From Zipacnadum sp036504235 (GTDB taxonomy: Bacteria > Armatimonadota > Zipacnadia > Zipacnadales > Zipacnadaceae): DNA of 64,000 nt. The DNA is taken from assembly GCA_036504235.1 (NCBI GenBank), contig DASXVN010000079.1:1-64000 (forward strand), written 5' to 3'. The position numbers and the translations under genes are program-made. The notes below the pieces were generated by a model. The model saw only the letters and a program-made list of their open reading frames with translations. It was not told the DNA's origin and ran no database searches. This document shows, in pieces, positions 16,425-24,051 of this stretch (its first letter is position 1; each line of letters opens with the position of its first letter).

Positions 16425-17228
16425 CTAGGCGGGCGCCAGCTTCTCAGCCGCCACTTGCGCGGCGCGCTGCCCCGAGAGGAACATGCCTCCGAAGACAGCG
16501 CCCATGCGCGGCGCGGCGCACACGGCGTTCGCGGCCATCCCCGCCACGATTATCCCCGGGTAGACCTCTCGGCTCAGCTCCACCACATGCGCCTCAGCGA
16601 CGGCGGCATTCATGGAGCGCTCGCCCATGACGCCGCCCGTCGGCGTGTCCAGCCGGGCCTCGGGGTTCTTGCGCGCGAGCAACCGCAGGATGCCGCAATC
16701 GTGCCCGGTGGCGTCGATGACCACCCGGGCCGCCAGGGCCAGCGGGTCCACGTGCAGCCCGGCCTCCTGAACGGCGCCCCAGTTGAGCACCACGCCCCGT
16801 ACGGGGCCCGCCTCCGCCACCAGCACGTCCTCCACGGCCATGCCGACCCAGATCCGGGCGCCCGCGTCGAGCGCGGCGGCGGCGCATTTGCTTACACACT
16901 CTACCGAATCGACCAGAAAGTAGCCCGGCTCACCGAGTTGCAGCTTCACGCCCACCTCGGCCAGGAGCGGCGCCGCCTCCTCCTGAATGACCAGCCGGGG
17001 GAAGAGCATGCCGCCCCCCCACATGCCGCCTCCCACATGCAGGTGACGCTCGAACACCGCGACCCGGTGTCCGGCGCTCGCTAGCAAGCGAGCGGCCGTT
17101 AGCCCCGAGGGCCCCGCCCCGACCACGGCGACGTCCAGATGCGCATCGGCGAGAAAGTCCTCCGCGAAATGGCTGACGATGAGGCGAGTGATGAGGGTTT
17201 CGTCTAGAACTGCGGGTGACGTGGACAT
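16425..17228 (-). CDS. thi4: Thi4-type thiamine thiazole synthase, His variant
   Basis: A 267-residue FAD/NAD-fold enzyme that builds the thiazole moiety of thiamine from NAD and glycine. It shows VVGAGPSGLTAARLLA, the ERHLHVGGGMWGGGMLFP segment and C-terminal GMFLSGQRAA. Yeast THI4 donates sulfur from an active-site Cys in a CCMDPN context. The equivalent stretch here reads EAGLHVDPLAL, with His in that position as in archaeal homologues that use free sulfide with iron. A catalytic, sulfide-dependent mechanism is therefore inferred. A TPP riboswitch with terminator lies immediately upstream, which supports a thiamine role. AGGAGG precedes ATG 17228. Confidence 0.9.
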   Translation of the reverse strand: MSTSPAVLDETLITRLIVSHFAEDFLADAHLDVAVVGAGPSGLTAARLLASAGHRVAVFERHLHVGGGMWGGGMLFPRLVIQEEAAPLLAEVGVKLQLGEPGYFLVDSVECVSKCAAAALDAGARIWVGMAVEDVLVAEAGPVRGVVLNWGAVQEAGLHVDPLALAARVVIDATGHDCGILRLLARKNPEARLDTPTGGVMGERSMNAAVAEAHVVELSREVYPGIIVAGMAANAVCAAPRMGAVFGGMFLSGQRAAQVAAEKLAPA

Positions 17229-17280
17229 GAGTGACCGACCTCCTGTGGGGAGCCGGAGGGACGCCTGAAGGGGTTTTGCC

Positions 17281-17314
17281 GAAACGCAAAACGGCCTGGG
17301 ACGAATCCCAGGCC
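17281..17314 (-). terminator. Riboswitch-controlled terminator ahead of thi4
   Basis: Stem GGCCTGGGA-TTCG-TCCCAGGCC (minus strand, 17293-17314) is followed by GTTTTGCGTTTC. It lies about 30 nt after the TPP aptamer and before the thi4 start, as expected for an expression platform. Confidence 0.85.
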
Positions 17315-17345
17315 GACGTAGAGGCTGCCAATAAACAGCGGAACG

Positions 17346-17440
17346 CTTCCTACGCCGGCATTACCCGGATCAGGTGATCGGGGTCAGCGTGCAGCTCGCT
17401 AGCAGCGAACTACCCGCTTTCTCAGCCCGTAGGCTCCCCC
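17346..17440 (-). ncRNA. TPP riboswitch (THI element)
   Basis: Read on the minus strand, the aptamer has GGGGAGCCTACGGGCTGAGA at its 5' side and the highly conserved 3' half CCTGATCCGGGTAATGCCGG followed by CGTAGGAAG. The P1 stem closes between GGGGAGCCT and the distal end. It precedes thi4 with a terminator in between, so TPP should shut the gene off by premature termination. Confidence 0.95.
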
Positions 17441-17519
17441 GGTTCCATTGGTGCGACAGATTTGGTGCGACAAGCGTGAGGTTCGCCGGCGGCAGCAGCG
17501 GCACCTGCCGAGACCCCCC

Positions 17520-17551
17520 AGAAAAGAACGAGGGCAGCCGTCCGGCTGCCC
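17520..17551 (-). terminator. Terminator after tpiA
   Basis: The 9-bp stem GGGCAGCCG / CGGCTGCCC (17532-17551) is followed on the minus strand by TCGTTCTTTTC. It closes the glycolytic gene run just before the thi4 riboswitch. The adjacent 17441-17519 contains a direct repeat TTGGTGCGACA (two copies near 17449-17472) and nothing else recognisable. Confidence 0.8.
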
Positions 17552-17582
17552 CCGCTAGTGGGCTAATGCAAGTTGCGGACGC

Positions 17583-18392
17583 TTAGGCGCCCTTCAACTC
17601 GGCCGCGGCCTTGACGAGTTCGCAGAAGGACTCGGCCTTCAGGGCGGCGCCGCCGACCAGGCCGCCGTCAATCTCCGGCTCGGCCATGAGGCCGCGCACA
17701 TTGTCGGGCTTCATGCTGCCGCCGTAGAGGATGATCGTGTTCTCGGCCACGTCGTCGCCGGCCTTCTCCGCGATGGTGTCGCGGATGACGCGGATGACGC
17801 GGTTGGCCTCATCGGCCTCGCAGACCTCACCGGTGCCGATGGCCCAGACCGGCTCATAGGCGAAAATGACGTCGGTCAGGTCCTCGCCCTCCAGGCCGGC
17901 CACGGAGGCGACGATCTGCGCCTTAATGATCTGATCGGTCTTGCCCTCCTGGCGCTCGGAGAGCAGCTCGCCGCAGCAGACAATCGGGATCAGGTCGCCT
18001 TCGAGGGCGGCCATGACCTTGCGGTTGACCGTGGCGTCGTTGTCGCCGAAGACGGTGAGCAGGCAAGCTTCGTCAGGGGCCTCGCCAAAGCGACCGCGCC
18101 GCTCGGAGTGGCCGATAATGACGTACTCGACGCCGCAGGAGGTCAGCATGCGGGCCGAGACCTCGCCGGTGTAGGCCCCGCTGTCCTTCCAGTACAGATT
18201 CTGGCCGCCCAGGGCGACCTCGGTGCCTTCCAGGGCCTCTTCCACGGTGCTGAGCGCGGTGAAGGGCGGGCAGAGCACGACCTGGCACCCCTCCACGCCT
18301 TCCAGCCCGTCGGCCACCGCTACGGCCAAGTCCCAGGCCTCGTCGTTGTCGCAGTTCATCTTCCAGTTACCGGCCATCATGGGAATTCTCAT
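17583..18392 (-). CDS. tpiA: Triosephosphate isomerase
   Basis: A 269-residue TIM barrel interconverting dihydroxyacetone phosphate and glyceraldehyde 3-phosphate. Catalytic residues are all present: Asn9/Lys11 in GNWKMN, His in IIGHSERR, and Glu in AYEPVWAIGTG. The phosphate-binding loop is YGGSMKPDN with the later GGLVGGAAL. It is slightly longer than the usual 250 residues. It is the last gene of the gap-pgk-tpiA run, 100 bp after pgk. The gap contains a CTCTCCCGC...GCGGGGGGGAG palindrome of the dispersed family. Confidence 0.97.
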   Translation of the reverse strand: MRIPMMAGNWKMNCDNDEAWDLAVAVADGLEGVEGCQVVLCPPFTALSTVEEALEGTEVALGGQNLYWKDSGAYTGEVSARMLTSCGVEYVIIGHSERRGRFGEAPDEACLLTVFGDNDATVNRKVMAALEGDLIPIVCCGELLSERQEGKTDQIIKAQIVASVAGLEGEDLTDVIFAYEPVWAIGTGEVCEADEANRVIRVIRDTIAEKAGDDVAENTIILYGGSMKPDNVRGLMAEPEIDGGLVGGAALKAESFCELVKAAAELKGA

Positions 18393-18492
18393 GAGTACAG
18401 CCTCCTTAGTCTACGGCTATCGGAAATCGCGATCTATTCAGAGCAGTTTATCTCTCTCCCGCTTGCGGGGGGGAGTGGGGGGCTTCCGGGAG

Positions 18493-19686
18493 CTACTTCT
18501 TATCCAGCGCCTCCACGCCCGGCAGGCTCCCGAACTCGATGAACTCCAGGCTGGCGCCGCCGCCGGTGGATACGTGGTCAATCTTGTCGGCCAGGCCCAT
18601 CTGGGTGACGGCCGCTACCGAGTCGCCGCCGCCGACTACGTTGAAGCCGGGGCAGTCGCCCATGGCGCGGGCAATCGCCAGGGTGCCCTCGTCAAAGGGC
18701 TTCTGCTCGAACCGGCCCATAGGGCCATTCCAGAAGACGTTCTCGGCCTGGAGCACGGTCTCGGCGTAGCTGGCCGCGGTCTGAGGGCCGATGTCCATGC
18801 CCGACCAGCCCTCCGGGATGCTGCCCCAGGGCTGGACTTTGATCGCGCCGGTCGCTACCTCGACGACCACCATATCCAGGGGGGTGCGCAGCTTCTTGGC
18901 CACGAGGTCGCCCAGGGTGTTGCGCAGGTCCGCGGCGGCCTCGTAGCTGGCCGGATCAAAGAGGGAATCGCCAATCTCGTAGCCCTCGGCCTTGAGGAAG
19001 GCGTAGGACATGGCGCCGCCGATGAGCAGCGTCTCCACCTTGCCCAGCAGGCTGCGGATGGTGCCGATCTTATCGGCCACCTTGGCGCCGCCGAGCACGG
19101 CTACGAAGCCCGCCTCCGGCGCGGAGAGCAGTCGGGTTAGCGCGGCGACTTCCTTCTGCACCAGGAAACCGGCCACGCAGGGGCTGAGGAACTTGGTCAC
19201 GCCGTAAACGGAAGCGTGCTTGCGGTGGCTGGAGCCGAAGGCGTCGTTGACGAACATGTCAGCCGGGGCCGCCAGCTCCTGGGCGAAGGCCAGCATGGTG
19301 GCCTCGTCCTTGGACTCCTCGCCGGCATAGAAGCGGGTGTTTTCCAGCAGAATGACATCGCCGGCGACCATGTTGGCCACGGCCTCAGCGACCGCCGGGC
19401 CGACGCAGTCGGGGATGAAGGGCACCGGCGCGCCCAGCTTGGCGGCCAGCGCCTCGGCGCAGGGGGCCAGGCTCTGAGCGGGATCCGGCTTGCCCTTGGG
19501 GCGGCCCAGGTGCGAGCAGAGGATGACCTTGGCGCCGTTCTCGCGCAGGTAGTTGATGGTGGGCAGAGCGGCCGCGATGCGGGTGTCGTCGGTGATGCGG
19601 CTGCCGTCCAGCGGTACGTTGAAGTCTACGCGGGCCAGAACGATGTGGCCGGCAACCTTGACGTCGGCAATCGTCTTGCAGTCCAT
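18493..19686 (-). CDS. pgk: Phosphoglycerate kinase
   Basis: A 397-residue two-domain glycolytic kinase. It transfers phosphate between 1,3-bisphosphoglycerate and ADP. RVDFNVPLDG, SHLGRPKGK, the ENTRFYAGEE segment, the hinge and nucleotide site (LGGAKVADKI), and the C-terminal VVGGGDSVAAV with HVSTGGGASLEF are typical. ATG 19686 is used because MDCKTIADVKV aligns with the conserved N terminus and GGAGGA precedes it. An in-frame upstream extension is not supported. Confidence 0.97.
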   Translation of the reverse strand: MDCKTIADVKVAGHIVLARVDFNVPLDGSRITDDTRIAAALPTINYLRENGAKVILCSHLGRPKGKPDPAQSLAPCAEALAAKLGAPVPFIPDCVGPAVAEAVANMVAGDVILLENTRFYAGEESKDEATMLAFAQELAAPADMFVNDAFGSSHRKHASVYGVTKFLSPCVAGFLVQKEVAALTRLLSAPEAGFVAVLGGAKVADKIGTIRSLLGKVETLLIGGAMSYAFLKAEGYEIGDSLFDPASYEAAADLRNTLGDLVAKKLRTPLDMVVVEVATGAIKVQPWGSIPEGWSGMDIGPQTAASYAETVLQAENVFWNGPMGRFEQKPFDEGTLAIARAMGDCPGFNVVGGGDSVAAVTQMGLADKIDHVSTGGGASLEFIEFGSLPGVEALDKK

Positions 19687-19743
19687 CTCTAGATTCCTCC
19701 CCGTGGTGAATAGGCGGCGGTGTCTGCTAGTGGGTTTGGGCAC

Positions 19744-19778
19744 GACCCACCGGGTGAGTTGCACTCACCCGGTGGGTC
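19744..19778. repeat. Perfect 15-bp palindrome between gap and pgk
   Basis: GACCCACCGGGTGAG-TTGCA-CTCACCCGGTGGGTC has no mismatch. It lies in the 5' leader of pgk, after the gap terminator. There is no U-run on either strand, so it is either an RNA structure in the pgk leader or a member of the dispersed palindrome population. Confidence 0.7.
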
Positions 19779-19800
19779 ACGCTCAACTCCACCAGATGGC

Positions 19801-19840
19801 GAAAAAAGGGGAACCAGCCGCTACTAACGGCCGGTTCCCC
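19801..19840 (-). terminator. Terminator after gap
   Basis: Stem GGGGAACCgGCCG / CGGCtGGTTCCCC (19808-19840), followed on the minus strand by six T residues. It implies that pgk and tpiA are at least partly transcribed separately from gap. Confidence 0.85.
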
Positions 19841-19859
19841 AGTGTATCAGGCGTGACTC

Positions 19860-20909
19860 CTAGCGGTTGGCGCAGAGCTGCGCGCCCATGAGGGCCAGCA
19901 GTTCGGCGCTGCGGTTGGAGTAGCCGGCCTCGTTGTCGTACCAGGCGCCGATCTTGACGAGGTTGCCGTCAATGACCAGCGTGAAGCCCGCGTCGAAGAT
20001 GCAGGAGGCGGGGTTGCCCACGATGTCCTGCAGCACGATCGGCTCGTCGGTGTACTCGAGGTAGCCGGCCAGCGAGCCCTCGCAGGCCGCGACCTGGAAG
20101 GCGGCGTTGACGGCCGCGATCTGGTCGGCGGCATTGTCGCCGGGCACGGAGTTCTTCAACTCGACGGTGAGGTCGGTGAAGGAGCCGGTGGGGGTCGGGA
20201 CGCGCATGGAGAAGCCGTCCAGCTTGCCCTTGAGCTCGGGGATGACCAGGCCGATGGCCTTGGCCGCGCCGGTGGTGGTCGGAATCATGTTCAGGGCGGC
20301 GGCGCGAGCGCGGCGCAGGTCCTTATGGGGCAGGTCCAGCAGGCGCTGGTCGTTGGTGTAGGAGTGAATGGTGGTCATCAGGCCGCGCTCGATGCCCCAC
20401 TTGTCATTGAGCACCTTGCACATCGGCGCCAGACAGTTGGTGGTACAGGAAGCGTTGGAGAAGGCCTCGGTGATGGGGTCGCAGGCATCCTGGTTGACGC
20501 CCAACACGATGGTCTTGCAGTCGCCCTTGGCCGGGGCGGTGATGAGGATCTTCTTGGCGCCGGCGACGATATGGCCCTTGGCCTTCTCAACGTCGGTGAA
20601 CAGACCGGTGGACTCGAGGACGATCTCCACGCCCAGCTCACCCCAGGGCAGCTCGGCCGGGTTGCGGACCTCGAGGGCCTTGATCTCCTTGCCGTTGACG
20701 ATCAGGGAATCCGCGGTGGCCTTGACCTCGCCGGCGAAACCGCGATAAACGCTGTCGTACTTGAGCAGATGGGCCAGGGTCTTGTTGTCGGTGAGGTCGT
20801 TGATGGCGACGACGTCGATCGAGTCGGCGAACCGCTCGGTGAGGACCTTGAAGACCTGACGGCCGATGCGGCCGAATCCATTGATACCAACTTTGACTTT
20901 CTCGGGCAT
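19860..20909 (-). CDS. gap: Glyceraldehyde-3-phosphate dehydrogenase, type I
   Basis: A 349-residue tetrameric phosphorylating dehydrogenase. NAD fold: VKVGINGFGRIGR. Catalytic Cys: SNASCTTNCLAP, with the partner His in TTIHSYTNDQ. C-terminal: WYDNEAGYSNR. The Asp of AINDLTD suggests NAD preference. It follows yvcK by 113 bp, and that gap contains a 10-bp inverted repeat. A strong terminator follows. Together with pgk and tpiA it covers the triose part of glycolysis. Confidence 0.97.
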   Translation of the reverse strand: MPEKVKVGINGFGRIGRQVFKVLTERFADSIDVVAINDLTDNKTLAHLLKYDSVYRGFAGEVKATADSLIVNGKEIKALEVRNPAELPWGELGVEIVLESTGLFTDVEKAKGHIVAGAKKILITAPAKGDCKTIVLGVNQDACDPITEAFSNASCTTNCLAPMCKVLNDKWGIERGLMTTIHSYTNDQRLLDLPHKDLRRARAAALNMIPTTTGAAKAIGLVIPELKGKLDGFSMRVPTPTGSFTDLTVELKNSVPGDNAADQIAAVNAAFQVAACEGSLAGYLEYTDEPIVLQDIVGNPASCIFDAGFTLVIDGNLVKIGAWYDNEAGYSNRSAELLALMGAQLCANR

Positions 20910-20934
20910 GTTAATACCCCTCCTGTTCAGTTCT

Positions 20935-21012
20935 CCAGTAGGACGGGCGCGCCGCCTGCGGCGGAAGGCGCTTGCGGAAGCCTCCGGGCAAGCGGGACGC
21001 CGGTCCTACTGG
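20935..21012. repeat. Inverted repeat in the gap leader
   Basis: CCAGTAGGAC (20935-20944) and GTCCTACTGG (21003-21012) are perfect inverted copies enclosing a GC-rich interior (CGGGCGCGCCGCC...). Related GACGGGCG/CGCCCGTCCTAC elements occur at 26410-26455 ahead of ilvD. Confidence 0.65.
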
Positions 21013-21022
21013 TATTTTGCTG

Positions 21023-22300
21023 TCATCTATGCTCGGCCACCAGTTCCATGATGGCTTTAGCCAATTTGAGGGGGTCGTGCCGGGCCCAACTGCCTTCCGC
21101 GATCAGATCGCGGCAGACCGGCACTAACCCCAGACGCGCGATCCCTCGCTCGTCGGGTTCTACTAGATGCGCACCCTGGGCCCGGTAGCGAGCCAGTACC
21201 TCTTCGCTGGGCCGGCGGGTGTTGAGCAGTACGTAATCGAACAGCGATTCATCCACGTGGCGCATGATGGCCTCCACGTGGTCCACGGCCGAGAAGCTAT
21301 CGGTCTCGCCCGGCTGCGTCATGACGTTGCAGACATAAATGCGCGGCGCCGGGGTCTCCGCGATGGCCTGCGCGATCTTGGGCACCAGCAGGTTGGGCAG
21401 CAGGCTGGTATAGACGCTGCCCGGCCCCACAACTACGGCCTCCGCCTCGATGATCGCTTCTACCGCTTCCGGCAGGGCACGAGGCCCGGGCGGGTCCAGG
21501 AAGATGTAGTCCACCTGGCCGTGCGACTGGGCGACCGCCGTCTCGCCGCGGACGACCTGCCCATCTTTCAGCCGGGCGCAGAGCGTCACCGGCTGGACGG
21601 TCGGCGGGAGCACTTGCCCGCGAATAGCCAGAATATGACTGCTGTCCCGCAGCGCCTGCAGAAAATCGCCGCCGCTGATGGAAGTCAGCGCGGCGATCAG
21701 CAAGTTGCCAAAACTGTGTCCGCACAGCTCGCCGCTCTCCGCAAAGCGGAAGTCGAAAAGCTGCGTCATCAGCGGCTCAGAGTCGGCCAGCGCGACCAGG
21801 CAGTTGCGCACGTCCCCGGGGGCGAGAATGCCCAGTTCATCACGGAGCCGGCCGGAACTGCCGCCGTCGTCGGCTACGGTAACGATGGCTGCCAGGTTGT
21901 CAGTGTGCAGCTTCAAACCCCGCAGGAGCGAGGACAGGCCGGTGCCGCCGCCCAGAGCGACCATGCGGCAGTCGCCGCGGCTGCGCCGGGCCAGCATGAC
22001 ATCCACCAGCCGCTCTTCCTGCGTGGGCAAAAAAGCGTTGGCGACCGAGTGCAGCATGCCCCGCATCCCGGCGACGATCGCCAGGAAGCCGAGGGCAATC
22101 GCCGCAAGGGCTACCCACAGTTCATTACCCGTACCCACCAAATCGCGCAGGTCGGGGACCCACTCGTTGAAGTACAGGAGGACGCCGGCGCTCAGCAGCA
22201 TAACCCCGAGCAGCAGCAAGCAGTACCAGCGCTTGACGCCTAGTCCCGGGTACAGCCAACGCAGAGGGCGCGGTAGTTTGTGGGCACTGGCCTGGTTCAT
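21023..22300 (-). CDS. yvcK: YvcK/CofD-like protein with two N-terminal membrane helices
   Basis: Encodes 425 residues. Two transmembrane segments (about residues 24-44 and 62-84) are followed by the YvcK domain: MVALGGGTGLSSLLRGL, VTVADDGGSSGRLRDEL, GDVRNCLVALA, GHSFGNLLIAAL and VVGPGSVYTSLLPNLLV. Family members bind UDP-sugars and are needed for growth on gluconeogenic substrates and for wall or envelope integrity. The membrane-anchored long form occurs in several phyla. Placement directly upstream of gap, pgk and tpiA fits a carbon-metabolism link. A consensus promoter lies 120-155 bp upstream. Confidence 0.9.
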   Translation of the reverse strand: MNQASAHKLPRPLRWLYPGLGVKRWYCLLLLGVMLLSAGVLLYFNEWVPDLRDLVGTGNELWVALAAIALGFLAIVAGMRGMLHSVANAFLPTQEERLVDVMLARRSRGDCRMVALGGGTGLSSLLRGLKLHTDNLAAIVTVADDGGSSGRLRDELGILAPGDVRNCLVALADSEPLMTQLFDFRFAESGELCGHSFGNLLIAALTSISGGDFLQALRDSSHILAIRGQVLPPTVQPVTLCARLKDGQVVRGETAVAQSHGQVDYIFLDPPGPRALPEAVEAIIEAEAVVVGPGSVYTSLLPNLLVPKIAQAIAETPAPRIYVCNVMTQPGETDSFSAVDHVEAIMRHVDESLFDYVLLNTRRPSEEVLARYRAQGAHLVEPDERGIARLGLVPVCRDLIAEGSWARHDPLKLAKAIMELVAEHR

Positions 22301-22690
22301 GAGCCGTTATGCGCCCGGCTGGCAAGACCGGGGAGAACTCGAGTGAGCCGGGGCCAACAGCGCCACCCGCGCTGACCAAAAAAGCTCTCTCCTCGCCGCC
22401 ACCACCCTACCAAAACGCAGGGTGAATTATAGCAGCGGCCGCCCGTCAAGTCAAATCGCGCTCGCCGGCACTCTGGCCCTCAAGTTGCAGCCTAATCTCC
22501 CGATAAGAAAGCAGCGGGCGGCTCATTCTGCTCCCGCGCGCTGCCACCTTATTGACTACGCCTAAGTTTATGCTCAATCTACGGTTAACTTTTACTCAAC
22601 ATGGGTAAAAGCTACTCGCAACCTGTCGCGTATTGCGCCCCGCAGACCCCCCCGAGGCCAGGAACGCGAACACTCTCAGGAGGATCCAAC
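22301..22690. other. Divergent intergenic region between yvcK and a lipoprotein gene
   Basis: This 390-bp gene-free stretch contains the yvcK promoter (22426-22454). An AT-richer part lies at 22550-22610, with TTATTGACTACG and repeated ACTCAA words, and probably carries the promoter for the plus-strand lipoprotein gene. No good -10 could be fixed there. No RNA element was recognised. Confidence 0.5.
22426..22454 (-). promoter_or_regulatory. Near-consensus sigma-70-type promoter for yvcK
   Basis: On the minus strand: TTGACT (22449-22454), exactly 17 bp, TATAAT (22426-22431). Transcription would begin about 118 nt before the yvcK start. Confidence 0.85.
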
Positions 22691-24040
22691 ATGACTTGTC
22701 GCACGCTTTCGCTGCTCCTTGCCGCATTGCTGCTGCCGGCCCTGATCGGGTGCGGCGGCGGTGGCTCCGGCCCCTCTACCCCGCCGGCGGCCGTCGATCT
22801 GACCGCCGCCCTCCGCACGCCCTGGCCCACCGCGCCCGTCGCGGCCGACGCCGGCACCGCTGCGGCTCTCACGCTGGACGAGAACACGCCGCCCCAGACG
22901 CTGACCCAACTACGCGCCCGCCTCGCCTACTGGACCCCGACCGCCGCCGCCCACCCGGACGACTCGGGCGCTCAGTTGGGCCTGGTCCTGTCCCTGCTGG
23001 AGGGCGCCGGGCGCAATGCCTCCACCCAGATCGGCTATGATCTGTTTGGCGGCCTTACCCTCCACAGACTGATGCAGCAAGGCCTGGCAAACGGCTCCGG
23101 CGCGGGAATCCTCACCAGCCAAGCCCTGCAGGTAGCGGCGCTGTCGGGCCTCCCCCAGTTGCAGGCGGACACGGTCCAGACCGCGGCGGTCAACATGCCC
23201 AGCCCCGCCCAGTTAGCCCTGCTGCAGAATTCCCTGCGCGACTACGTGATCCCGGTCCTGGACAACGCGATCACCCGGCTCGGCTATCTGGCCAGCCGCG
23301 CGGACGGCTCGGTCGTCCTGGCGCCGATCACCTACGGCGGTTCCCCGTGCCACCTGTACCGGGTGGACGCGGAGTGCCTCCAGGGATCGCTGCAGCGGAT
23401 CCGCGCCTTGCTGGTGATGGTCGTGGGCGTCAATCTTAACTATGGCAGCTTCGACTGGCAGGCGTCCCTGGGCTCGCGGGACGCCAACCATGACGGCGTG
23501 CTCACACCCGGCGAATACGCTCCCGGGGCGCCCTTCGGAGACGTCGCCGCCGCGCTCTGGCAGCAGGCGGGCACCGACATGCACGACGGCAGCGCCTTGA
23601 TCCTGCACTCCATCCAAAACCACCACGCTACCGACTCCGCGGAGTTGCTGGTCATGCAACTCCGGCGGATCCACGAGGCCGATTATACGCAATTGCTGAC
23701 CGACACGGTGGCGGCCCTGGCGGGCCCGGTGACCATGACTGTCGTCGGCGCCAATGCCGCCGGCGCGCCTCAGTTGACCACGTCCACGCCGGTGAACCTG
23801 CGCGCCATGTTCGCCACTCCCCCGAGCAGCCTGCGCAGCATCCTGCCGACGCTGAACGCGGTGCCCGCCCATCCGGGCCAGTGGGCACCGGTCTGGGACA
23901 CGTTCCCCAGCAAGACCCTGATGGGGCTGTTCTCAGACCAGACGAAGGTCAAGCAGCTTTTCGCGGACAATCATTACGCCAAGTGCACCTTCACCTACGG
24001 AGCCTTTAGCTTCGCGTTGAGTGTGCCAATCTGGCTCTAG
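22691..24040 (+). CDS. Predicted secreted lipoprotein of unknown function
   Basis: Encodes 449 residues. The signal sequence LSLLLAALLLPALIGC ends in a lipobox (LIGC) followed by a GGGGSGPS linker. The mature part starts with a helical segment (LTQLRARLAYWTPTAAAHPDDSGAQLGLVLSLL) like a TPR, and later has NHDGVLTPGEY, an EF-hand-like or dockerin-like Asp loop. No family is recognised. ATG 22691 follows AGGAGG (22679-22684). The next gene starts 11 bp after the stop or closer, so the two are probably cotranscribed. A calcium-bound envelope protein is possible but unproven. Confidence 0.7.
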   Translation: MTCRTLSLLLAALLLPALIGCGGGGSGPSTPPAAVDLTAALRTPWPTAPVAADAGTAAALTLDENTPPQTLTQLRARLAYWTPTAAAHPDDSGAQLGLVLSLLEGAGRNASTQIGYDLFGGLTLHRLMQQGLANGSGAGILTSQALQVAALSGLPQLQADTVQTAAVNMPSPAQLALLQNSLRDYVIPVLDNAITRLGYLASRADGSVVLAPITYGGSPCHLYRVDAECLQGSLQRIRALLVMVVGVNLNYGSFDWQASLGSRDANHDGVLTPGEYAPGAPFGDVAAALWQQAGTDMHDGSALILHSIQNHHATDSAELLVMQLRRIHEADYTQLLTDTVAALAGPVTMTVVGANAAGAPQLTTSTPVNLRAMFATPPSSLRSILPTLNAVPAHPGQWAPVWDTFPSKTLMGLFSDQTKVKQLFADNHYAKCTFTYGAFSFALSVPIWL

Positions 24041-24051
24041 AGGTGATTCGA

